A stretch of 64,000 nucleotides of DNA, from positions 10,311 through 74,310 of the forward strand of contig NZ_CALDPF010000050.1 of assembly GCF_937912035.1 (NCBI RefSeq), in the 5' to 3' direction. Shown in pieces: positions 27,445 to 35,135 of this stretch. Position 1 is the first letter of the stretch, and every line of letters begins with the position of its first letter. A program made the translations under genes and the position numbers. This DNA is from an uncultured Bacteroides sp. Lineage in GTDB: Bacteria; Bacteroidota; Bacteroidia; Bacteroidales; Bacteroidaceae. The notes under the pieces were generated by a model. That model was given only the letters and a program-made list of their open reading frames with translations, was not told the origin of the DNA and searched no databases.

Positions 27445-29310
27445 TTACCAATATGGATTCAATGAAGTATCAAAATCCTTGAACTGATAATACATATTCA
27501 GAGTAAAAGGGAAACGATACATAGCATCATGCCATATAGTCATTTGTTTTGTATCTATCAAAGGCAATCTTGTATATCTATACCCTTCCGGATAAGCTGT
27601 TATATCATAATTACCGGAAAGTTTTTCTACATCCATACCATATAATGTTACCCCTCTTTGTTTTGAAGAATCCATCCAACGATTACAGTCGTAAAAATAA
27701 TGACCTATAAATGCTAACTCTATACTACGTTCATTTTTTATGCGTTCCCTAAATACATCCTTATTTATAAGATATTCCGGACGAACGTCCCCCTGTTCTG
27801 CACGATCTCGAATAACCATCAATGCTTGATAAGATGTCATACCTCCTTCGACCGAGCCTTCTGGACCTCCTATTTCATTGGCAGCTTCAGCATAATTAAG
27901 ATATAATTCGCTAAGCATAAATAAAGGATCTGTAATTTCTTTACTTCCAGTATTTGTCCAATTTATATCGCCAGTCAATCTCTTTTGCATGTATCCAGTA
28001 AAAGCATATCCTTTAAACTTATCAGAAATAATACAATCCGACTCCAATTTTGTACCATCAGTTTTTATCTGATACCACATATTTATTTTGTTCTGTATAG
28101 ATGCGGACTGATGTTTCTTCTTATATACTGTAGGAGCCATATTATAGAATATAGTATGATAAAATCTTTTATCCAATCCTTTATAAGGAGTCTGTGGATT
28201 ATATACACCAGCTTCAATTGCTTTATTCCTTTCTTCTTCAGTATTCATTGGAAAAGCCAATTGACCATTTACTGGCGCTATCTCATACCTATCTACAAAG
28301 TTCTGTGTTGGTAAAATACCCGTGGCATAACCGGTATTATTCATCATCGGCCCTGTCAATAGAGTTGTCATACCCTCGCTCTTAAAATTCAATTTACCAT
28401 GTGAATCTGCCCAAATCTGTTCATTTGTATACTTTTTATTATAAGTATTATCAAGCCACTGTTCTATAGGAAGAAGTATATATCCATTATCTTCAGCCAC
28501 TCTTATAGCCTCAAGACTAGCCTTTGCAGCGTCTATCCATAACTGTTGATCGTTATTATTATTATTTAATGGACTGGCAGCATAAAGCAAAGCTCTTGAT
28601 TTTAAAGCCAAAGCAGCACATCCGTTAGGCTGATTCAATTTATATGTTGTAGATAAGTTACCTGTTTCTCCAGGTTTAGGATCTCGCCTCACCTTATTAG
28701 CCTTGACAAAATTCTCATAAGCCAAGTCCATATCTGCCGCTATTGCTTTATAAGTATCAACAGCAGACAATCTTGGCATATCAAAATCATCATCAGAAGC
28801 TAATGGTTCATACATATATGGCATGCCTCCCCACATACGACATAACTGGAAATACGCATATCCTCTGAAAAAGTATGCCTGAGCAAGCAAATCATATATT
28901 TCTTCCTCGCTTATGGCATTTTCCACTCTGTCGATATTGGCAATAACATTGTTACATATACGTATTGATACAAAACTCTCTTTAAAAATAGGACGACGTT
29001 CTGATATAAGTATACTAACTCCTTCTTTCCAATTTCCATTAATTACACTTCTTGCATATCCAGCACCATTTTCTGCTGCATCTGTCAATTCTTCAAATGA
29101 CCATTTTGATCCCCATTTACTAAGATAAAGAGGATTTCCATTTCTCATTTTTGAATAAACAGGATTAAAATAGGCTCTAATATTATTCATATCTGTAAAA
29201 ACTTCCTCTTCCTTAAGATTGGCATCCGGTGATATATTGAGAAAATCCGTACAAGATGATGTTATAGAAACTATTATTCCATATAATAACAATTTATATA
29301 TTTTTTTCAT
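27445..29310 (-). CDS. SusD-family glycan-binding lipoprotein, pair 1
   Basis: A 621-residue SusD homologue with a lipoprotein signal ending SITSSC (Cys20) and the usual TDFLNISPDANLKEEEVF start. QAYFFRGYAYFQLCRMWGGMPYM is the conserved TPR helix, and ERSIELAFIGHYFYDCNRWMD the C-terminal signature. The gene lies 12 bp after its SusC partner and 17 bp before the second SusC gene, so both pairs belong to one transcript. Confidence 0.95.
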   Translation of the reverse strand: MKKIYKLLLYGIIVSITSSCTDFLNISPDANLKEEEVFTDMNNIRAYFNPVYSKMRNGNPLYLSKWGSKWSFEELTDAAENGAGYARSVINGNWKEGVSILISERRPIFKESFVSIRICNNVIANIDRVENAISEEEIYDLLAQAYFFRGYAYFQLCRMWGGMPYMYEPLASDDDFDMPRLSAVDTYKAIAADMDLAYENFVKANKVRRDPKPGETGNLSTTYKLNQPNGCAALALKSRALLYAASPLNNNNNDQQLWIDAAKASLEAIRVAEDNGYILLPIEQWLDNTYNKKYTNEQIWADSHGKLNFKSEGMTTLLTGPMMNNTGYATGILPTQNFVDRYEIAPVNGQLAFPMNTEEERNKAIEAGVYNPQTPYKGLDKRFYHTIFYNMAPTVYKKKHQSASIQNKINMWYQIKTDGTKLESDCIISDKFKGYAFTGYMQKRLTGDINWTNTGSKEITDPLFMLSELYLNYAEAANEIGGPEGSVEGGMTSYQALMVIRDRAEQGDVRPEYLINKDVFRERIKNERSIELAFIGHYFYDCNRWMDSSKQRGVTLYGMDVEKLSGNYDITAYPEGYRYTRLPLIDTKQMTIWHDAMYRFPFTLNMYYQFKDFDTSLNPYW

Positions 29311-29322
29311 AATCGTAATTAT

Positions 29323-32300
29323 TTAGAAGTCCATATTAAAACCAATTCTAGCACTTGCCATTTGAGGATATGTACCCTCTTTATATAACTTAGATTCAGG
29401 ATCTCCCATAGGTAATTCAGTAAACATCAACAGATTAGTTCCATCAACAAAGACATTAAAATTGTTCATTCCTAATACTTTCTTCAGAAATTTAGATTTT
29501 ACATTATAAGCAAGCCTTATTTCCTTCAATTTTATATAATTTGCTCTTACCCATGAAAAACCCTGTATACCTAACTCAAAACCGTCATAATCATCTCCAC
29601 CAGCAAATGACAAACTCGCAGCTCCCATACCATGATGAGTAGCATCATGATTATCAGGTCTCCAATAATCAACCTGATTCTCATGCATGACAACCTCAGT
29701 AGAAAAGAATTCTTTAAAGAATGCGGAATTATATAAAACATATTTTCCTATGTTCCCATACCAAACCATACTCATAGAAAAATTCTTATATTTCAATCCT
29801 CCTGTCAATGAAAATGAGCAAGGAGCATAATTACTCCCTTTTATTGAAAAAACATCCAAATTATCAATAACACCATCCGAATTATAATCAATATATTTAT
29901 ATCCACCTGTAGTAGCCATATACTTACTAATGCTTGTACTAGGATAAATATGAGATTCATCTATTGAATTAAAGAAATTACCGTCAATCGTAATCTGTCC
30001 GCTATTTCTTCCGCCATAGGCCTTACCTGCTATTTTCTGGTACTCAGGAGCATATGGTAGATCATCCTTACTTAGAATACGGTTTTCTGTAAATCCTGCC
30101 ATAGCCTGAATATTATAATCAAGACCGTATGTTGTATGTTTTCTATAACCGACTTCAATTTCCATACCATGCTTCTTCATACTTCCAATGTTAAGATCTT
30201 TGAATGAAGTTCCCACAAATATATTATAACGAGGACTTAACAACATTTTGTCACGCTTTTCCTGATATAAATCCAAGCCCAATGTTAGTTCATTGTTAAG
30301 AAAGCTCATCTCAATACCAATATCCTGCTTACGTGCTTCTTCCCATTGAGCATGAAGATTAGGAATCTTGTCTTCAGTAATATTACTACCATTTTTAGAA
30401 TATTCACTAATATAAAGCCAACGGTTTGCCGACGCATCACTACCGACAAGTCCATCCGAATACCTTACTTTGAATTTATTTATCCATGGAAAAGCCTTTT
30501 TGAAAAACTTTTCCTGCGAAATGACCCATCCTATTGCAAAAGAAGGGAAAAGTCCGAATCTGTTTGATGGAGCAAATTTCTCACTTCCTGTATATCCTAC
30601 ATTAAATTCAAAAAGATAACGTTTACCGTAATCGTATGTAGCACGCCCAACCCATGATTCATACAGATAAGGATAACCAGCACCTATATGGTTTATATCA
30701 CGGTTCATAAGAGCAAGTCCTGTTACATTATGTTTACCAAAAGAACGGTCGTATCTCAAAGAAAACTCATAATGCAAAGCTTTATTAAAACTGCCAAGTC
30801 CACCTACACCAAGATTGGGATTCTCAACCTCATGATAATAGAAATCTCCTTCACCCTGCATTTTCCACGGATTTTGATCTGTTCCTATTCTTTCAGGATA
30901 AAAAGTCCAAAATTTCTGATTGTATGAAGAAGTAAGTGATGTATGTGTATAATATGTATTAAATGCTACCTTTGCCTGTAAAGACAATCCTTTGGTTATA
31001 AAATCAAGTTTTTGGTTCAGTACCAAGTCTGTAAACAGTTTCATTGAATTAGTCTGATTGAAATTCCCTAAATGTAAGATTGAATAAGGATTCTGATTTT
31101 TTACTGGGAAAGGAGCCATATCTGGTGATACTAACCTTATTCCATGTGCGTCAGGATAATACAAATCAGGAAATTCTTCAAGCATCCAAGCTGGATAATA
31201 AGCAGGATAATTCACACTGGAAGTAGAAAATACACTCCTCCAAGGGGAAGAACCTGGAGATTTATTAATAGAGATATCACCTCCAACCTTTAATTGTAAT
31301 TTTGTAGATTTAGTAAGTTTGAAATCAAGATTAGTACGATAGTTAAATCTTCTATAATCAAAATTTGCATCATGATACTTATTATTTCCCTGATATGCAG
31401 TAAATAAGGAAGATTCTCTCATGAAACCAATAGAACTAAAATAATTTACAAATTCTGTACCTCCACTTAAATTTGCATTTGCATTTGTGACATTAGCAAA
31501 ATTATTAGTAAGTTCATCAAGCCAGTCTACGTCTGGATACATAATAGCTTCCAACGGAGAAGAAGGATTAACATATTTTTGAATTGTAGACTGAGAAACA
31601 AGTTGTTCATATTTCTCAGAATTCATCAACTGTTCATTATAAGCATTCAATACTGTTCCTGCATCCACATGTTTTGGTAACTTTGTTGCCCACGAAATAC
31701 CATGATTAAAAGAAATTTTAAATTTAGGATTACCTATTTTTCCTTCTTTTGTAGTGACAATTATAACACCATTGGCTCCACGAGCACCAAATACAGCAGT
31801 AGCAGAAGCATCTTTTAATACTGAAATTGTTTCTATTTCATTCGGATCAAGATCCGTGAAATCACGTTCAATACCATCTACCAATACCAACGGTTTACTT
31901 CCATTCCAACTTGATATACCACGAATTATGATCTCCGCATCATTTTTACCAGGTTGTCCACTTGTCTGCATAGTCATAACTCCTGACAACTTTCCTGTTA
32001 TTGCATTAGTAATATTAGGTGTTCCTGAATTAACCAAATCTTCACTACCTACTTGAGAAATCGCTCCTACAACACTTTCTTTTTTCTGAGTTCCATATCC
32101 AACAACGACAACCTCATCAAGTTGCTCTACATCCTCGGACATCACCAAACTTACAAACCTTCTGTTACCCACAACTTCCTCCTTATTGGAATATCCCAAA
32201 AAAGAGAATTGCAACACATCTTTATTACTTGAAACATTAATCACATAATTTCCATCAAAATCAGTAATTGTTCCAGACGATGAACCTTTAACCATGACTG

Positions 32301-32760
32301 TCGCTCCAATTACAGGTTCTCCATTTTCATCTATCACTCGTCCGCGAACTTCTATTTTTGCGTCCTTATCCTTAGTAAAAACCTTAGTTTGCTTTTCTGT
32401 TCTCTTTGCTACATATATCTGTTTGCCATCCATAGAAAAGGTTAAACCTGTATCCTTAAATACACTATTCAACAATTCTGCTGTTAACTCAACAGACTTT
32501 ACAGATATAGAAGCTTTCTGTTTTAAATCCAAATTAGAAGGATAAAAAAAAGAACAATTACTTTTCTCTTCTATAGCCAAGAATATTTTTTCCAAGGGCT
32601 GATTTTTGATATTTAAAGTCAGAATAATTTTTTCATCATTATTATGTACGACTTCTGCCGCCGACAAGGTAAAGCCGGACGGAACAATAGCAAATACAGC
32701 AAAACTATAAATATACCTAAATATTAACCGATTTAATCCATTGTATATTTTTTTCCTCAT
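29323..32760 (-). CDS. SusC-family TonB-dependent transporter with STN signalling domain, pair 1
   Basis: A 1145-residue SusC homologue. After a signal peptide (about 1-34) it carries an STN/secretin-like domain (about 45-120, LTLNIKNQPLEKIFLAIEEKS...QIYVAKR), a carboxypeptidase-regulatory-like domain (about 137-210) and the DEVVVVGYGTQKKE linker. The plug contains VLVDGIERD and ASATAVFGARGANGVIIVTTK; the barrel ends in RIGFNMDF. The STN domain is the part that contacts FecR-type anti-sigma factors, and exactly such a pair is encoded upstream. Ligand binding should therefore switch on the whole PUL. The leader of this gene carries a candidate antisense RNA. Confidence 0.96.
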   Translation of the reverse strand: MRKKIYNGLNRLIFRYIYSFAVFAIVPSGFTLSAAEVVHNNDEKIILTLNIKNQPLEKIFLAIEEKSNCSFFYPSNLDLKQKASISVKSVELTAELLNSVFKDTGLTFSMDGKQIYVAKRTEKQTKVFTKDKDAKIEVRGRVIDENGEPVIGATVMVKGSSSGTITDFDGNYVINVSSNKDVLQFSFLGYSNKEEVVGNRRFVSLVMSEDVEQLDEVVVVGYGTQKKESVVGAISQVGSEDLVNSGTPNITNAITGKLSGVMTMQTSGQPGKNDAEIIIRGISSWNGSKPLVLVDGIERDFTDLDPNEIETISVLKDASATAVFGARGANGVIIVTTKEGKIGNPKFKISFNHGISWATKLPKHVDAGTVLNAYNEQLMNSEKYEQLVSQSTIQKYVNPSSPLEAIMYPDVDWLDELTNNFANVTNANANLSGGTEFVNYFSSIGFMRESSLFTAYQGNNKYHDANFDYRRFNYRTNLDFKLTKSTKLQLKVGGDISINKSPGSSPWRSVFSTSSVNYPAYYPAWMLEEFPDLYYPDAHGIRLVSPDMAPFPVKNQNPYSILHLGNFNQTNSMKLFTDLVLNQKLDFITKGLSLQAKVAFNTYYTHTSLTSSYNQKFWTFYPERIGTDQNPWKMQGEGDFYYHEVENPNLGVGGLGSFNKALHYEFSLRYDRSFGKHNVTGLALMNRDINHIGAGYPYLYESWVGRATYDYGKRYLFEFNVGYTGSEKFAPSNRFGLFPSFAIGWVISQEKFFKKAFPWINKFKVRYSDGLVGSDASANRWLYISEYSKNGSNITEDKIPNLHAQWEEARKQDIGIEMSFLNNELTLGLDLYQEKRDKMLLSPRYNIFVGTSFKDLNIGSMKKHGMEIEVGYRKHTTYGLDYNIQAMAGFTENRILSKDDLPYAPEYQKIAGKAYGGRNSGQITIDGNFFNSIDESHIYPSTSISKYMATTGGYKYIDYNSDGVIDNLDVFSIKGSNYAPCSFSLTGGLKYKNFSMSMVWYGNIGKYVLYNSAFFKEFFSTEVVMHENQVDYWRPDNHDATHHGMGAASLSFAGGDDYDGFELGIQGFSWVRANYIKLKEIRLAYNVKSKFLKKVLGMNNFNVFVDGTNLLMFTELPMGDPESKLYKEGTYPQMASARIGFNMDF

Positions 32761-32767
32761 ATATTTG
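32760..32767 (+). promoter_or_regulatory. Candidate -7 box (TATATTTG) of an antisense RNA
   Basis: TATATTTG fits the Bacteroides -7 consensus TAnnTTTG on the plus strand, at the start codon of the SusC gene. No good TTTG is found 19-21 bases upstream (32736-32741), so the -33 element is weak. Transcription would start at about 32773, inside the SusC leader and antisense to it. Confidence 0.4.
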
Positions 32768-32772
32768 TAACG

Positions 32773-32850
32773 ATTATAAGTTTAACATGTTAATGTTAAT
32801 TATCTATTCAATGAGACCGAGTGAATATTGCAGTATTCTCTCGGTTTTCT
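32773..32850 (+). ncRNA. Candidate cis-antisense small RNA opposite the SusC leader (DonS-like)
   Basis: On the plus strand a -7-like box at 32760-32767 is followed about 50 bases later by a hairpin: arms 32816-32827 and 32834-32845, 12 bp with one mismatch and a 6-nt loop. TTTTCTGTTTT runs from the end of the stem. Together they could make an RNA of about 75-80 nt antisense to the 5' leader of the STN-type SusC gene and lying between it and the FecR gene. In Bacteroides, PULs controlled by ECF sigma/anti-sigma pairs are known to carry such antisense RNAs at this very position (DonS in B. fragilis), where they repress the SusC operon. Ends and expression are inferred. Confidence 0.5.
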
Positions 32851-32922
32851 GTTTTAAGGTTTCATGTTTTCATATCTCAGTTTATTAAAAGGTTAATAAT
32901 TAAAATTCGCTCACTCATAAAT

Positions 32923-32940
32923 ATGAACGTATTTGTTCAT
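32923..32940. promoter_or_regulatory. Inverted repeat upstream of the first SusC gene
   Basis: ATGAAC and GTTCAT flank GTATTT, forming a perfect 6-bp dyad in the only stretch (32850-32970) where the promoter of the SusC operon can lie. It could be an operator or part of an ECF-sigma promoter. No other copy was noticed. Confidence 0.3.
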
Positions 32941-32970
32941 TTCTTATACTCACATTTTCTTTATTTTTTT

Positions 32971-33002
32971 CAAAAAAAAAAGGAAACACCGAAATGTTTC
33001 CT
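32971..33002 (-). terminator. Rho-independent terminator of the sigma/anti-sigma operon
   Basis: Arms 32981-32988 and 32995-33002 (AGGAAACA / TGTTTCCT) pair perfectly over 8 bp with a 6-nt loop. On the minus strand the stem is followed by about ten T residues. It lies 30 bp beyond the FecR stop codon, so the regulator genes and the SusC operon are separate transcripts. Confidence 0.85.
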
Positions 33003-33031
33003 CTATATTGTTATATATAAATTACTTATAA

Positions 33032-34321
33032 TCAAAATTTTATACAGTATAAGTTATTACCTTTCTTATCAAATTTTATAGGTAGAAAACCTCCTAGACT
33101 TTTCAAAGCTTCATCAAATGTCGGTTTAATTTCAAGTCTTCCAGTATATAAATTATTTTCTGCAAAATCTTCGGACAAGTTATAATTTACATTAACACCA
33201 TAATATTTCGCCAAATCGGACAAAATATAAATAATAGATTTTTGATCATAATACAAAACACCGTTAATCCAACATATATAATTTTTCACATCAACAGTCT
33301 CAACAGTGGCATCACCATCATGTATATTATATTTCTGAGAGGGAGTCAATACTACAGTCGATTCCGCCTCTTCGTGTTTTCCTACTGAAACAGAACCAGA
33401 AACAAGCACCACACTTTCATTTTGTTCATCTGAATATGAAGACACATTGAATTTTGTACCCAGTACTCTGACATCCATTCCTTTTGTCCTTACATAAAAT
33501 GGTTTTCCTTTATCTGGAGCAACCTCTATATAAATTTCACCATCAACAAATATTTCCCTTTTATCCGAAGAAAAAGATTTTGGATAAACGACTCTTGTAC
33601 CTGAGTTGACCCACAAATTTGACCCATCAGCCAACACTAATTTACTTCTTTTACCCCTTGGAGTTATCAACTCATTATATTGCGCAACACTTTCCTTTTC
33701 TACATACTTTTCTTTCTTTTCTTCTTTACCAATAGATATCGTTTCCGATGATTTACTATAATTAATAACACTTTCATCTTCTTTCATACTGATTTTTCTG
33801 TCATCAGAAAGCAATAGTACTATTTCATCACTTACCTTCTCTTCAGATTGCTTACTATTCATGGCAAAAGTCATTATATCCAATTTATCCTTTTCTGAAT
33901 AATAATTGATATAGGCCTTGTATCCAACCAAACACAATAAAAAGAAAGATGCCGCAATACCTATAATTTTGAATATGTTAAGAGTCAACAATCTACGCTT
34001 ATCCACTTCACAAAATGACATCAATATCTCTTTCTCAAGATTACCAATCTCGTCATCGGACAGTCTAACATCATCCGTGTCATTACTAATAGATTTAATA
34101 TATTCGCAAGCAGCCCTATATTCATCAACTCGTTTCATTATTATTAGCTCATTTTTCCAAAAAGCCTCCGACTCTTCTGTAGGATTGTTGACAGATTCTA
34201 TGAAATATGAATCATGAAGAAAATCTTCAAACCCATAATCAACATATTTATTTCTTAATGTTTCTTCCATATATCTACCGTTTTCATTAAAAGAACGAAA
34301 AATAGGTGGATTTATACCCAT
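33032..34321 (-). CDS. FecR-family anti-sigma factor
   Basis: An inner-membrane anti-sigma factor of 429 residues. About 105 cytoplasmic residues that should hold the sigma factor are followed by one membrane helix (about 108-130, FKIIGIAASFFLLCLVGYKAYI). A FecR domain follows in the periplasm (about 210-310, RGKRSKLVLADGSNLWVNSG ... VLGTKFNVSSY), then a C-terminal DUF4974 domain (about 350-429). The start may be M1 or M18 (34270); M1 leaves 15 bp to the sigma stop codon. It would receive the signal from the STN domain of the SusC encoded downstream. The N-terminal cytoplasmic part is longer than in many FecR proteins. Confidence 0.92.
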   Translation of the reverse strand: MGINPPIFRSFNENGRYMEETLRNKYVDYGFEDFLHDSYFIESVNNPTEESEAFWKNELIIMKRVDEYRAACEYIKSISNDTDDVRLSDDEIGNLEKEILMSFCEVDKRRLLTLNIFKIIGIAASFFLLCLVGYKAYINYYSEKDKLDIMTFAMNSKQSEEKVSDEIVLLLSDDRKISMKEDESVINYSKSSETISIGKEEKKEKYVEKESVAQYNELITPRGKRSKLVLADGSNLWVNSGTRVVYPKSFSSDKREIFVDGEIYIEVAPDKGKPFYVRTKGMDVRVLGTKFNVSSYSDEQNESVVLVSGSVSVGKHEEAESTVVLTPSQKYNIHDGDATVETVDVKNYICWINGVLYYDQKSIIYILSDLAKYYGVNVNYNLSEDFAENNLYTGRLEIKPTFDEALKSLGGFLPIKFDKKGNNLYCIKF

Positions 34322-34336
34322 ATTATTCTATTAATA

Positions 34337-34888
34337 TTAGTTAAGATACTCATTCCTACCTCTTTTTATAACTCTATGTATAAGATTATCCACAGACTGA
34401 TATTTCATATCCATCGCCACCGCTATATCCTTTATACTCATATTTTCCACAAACCGCATCCGGATAATTTTACGTTGATGAGGATTTAACATTTCCATAA
34501 ACTCTCTTAAACATTTAGATTTACATATATTTAATTCTTTATTCACATACTCTTCCTCAATATCGAATCCTTCAGACGAGTCAATTTCCGTTGGTTCTAA
34601 AGAAGAATTAAATTTAACTGTCCTACGCAACTCATCTATTATGATATTTTTCAAAACTATATGTAAATAAATCTTTACATTCGTTACTTTAGATATTTTT
34701 CCTCTGTTCTTATAAATTTTGAGAAAAGCCTCATGAATACAGTCTTTCACCAACTCTCTGTCATCCGTAAACTGTATTCCAAACCTAAAAAGGTTTTGTA
34801 CATATCTACGATATAACATAGAAAAAGCTTCCTTGTCGCCAGACAAGAAATTTTTCCAAATTATAATATCATCATTCTCTTCCCCCAT
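34337..34888 (-). CDS. ECF-type RNA polymerase sigma factor (sigma-70 family)
   Basis: Extracytoplasmic-function sigma factor of about 183 residues. The ATG at 34886-34888 gives MGEENDDIIIWKNFLSGDKEAF, the normal start of the family; the open frame continues eleven codons upstream. Region 2 is FSMLYRRYVQNLFRFGIQFT...LVKDCIHEAFLKIYKNR, and region 4 is LNPHQRKIIRMRFVENMSIKDIAVAMDMKYQSVDNLIHR with its helix-turn-helix. It is the first gene of the PUL and is followed directly by its anti-sigma factor. In Bacteroides this arrangement usually controls PULs through a SusC with an STN domain, which is present here. Confidence 0.94.
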   Translation of the reverse strand: MGEENDDIIIWKNFLSGDKEAFSMLYRRYVQNLFRFGIQFTDDRELVKDCIHEAFLKIYKNRGKISKVTNVKIYLHIVLKNIIIDELRRTVKFNSSLEPTEIDSSEGFDIEEEYVNKELNICKSKCLREFMEMLNPHQRKIIRMRFVENMSIKDIAVAMDMKYQSVDNLIHRVIKRGRNEYLN

Positions 34889-35052
34889 AAATTTACAATT
34901 GTAACATAGAATAGAACTCAACTATTTATTTTTAGGTTAATAAACATCAAGTTGCAATTATCGGGAAAAAAAATAAATAAAACAAGTTAAAAACACATTT
35001 TTAATAAAACATTCTATATTCAGAAGACAAATTCGCTCTAATAATACTTATC

Positions 35053-35114
35053 AAAAAACGCCTTGTCATTTGATTTAAAATAACAGTTCATTTAAAATCA
35101 AATGACAAGGCGTT
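35053..35114 (-). terminator. Long terminator hairpin after the GH51 gene
   Basis: Arms 35056-35076 and 35094-35114 pair perfectly over about 20 bp and continue with one slipped A/T. On the minus strand the stem is followed by TTTTTT. The position, 22 bp beyond the GH51 stop codon, marks the end of that transcript. The stem is longer than most terminators in the window, so a second role as an RNA-processing or regulatory hairpin is possible. Confidence 0.85.
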
Positions 35115-35135
35115 TATTTAAAACCTCTACAACCT

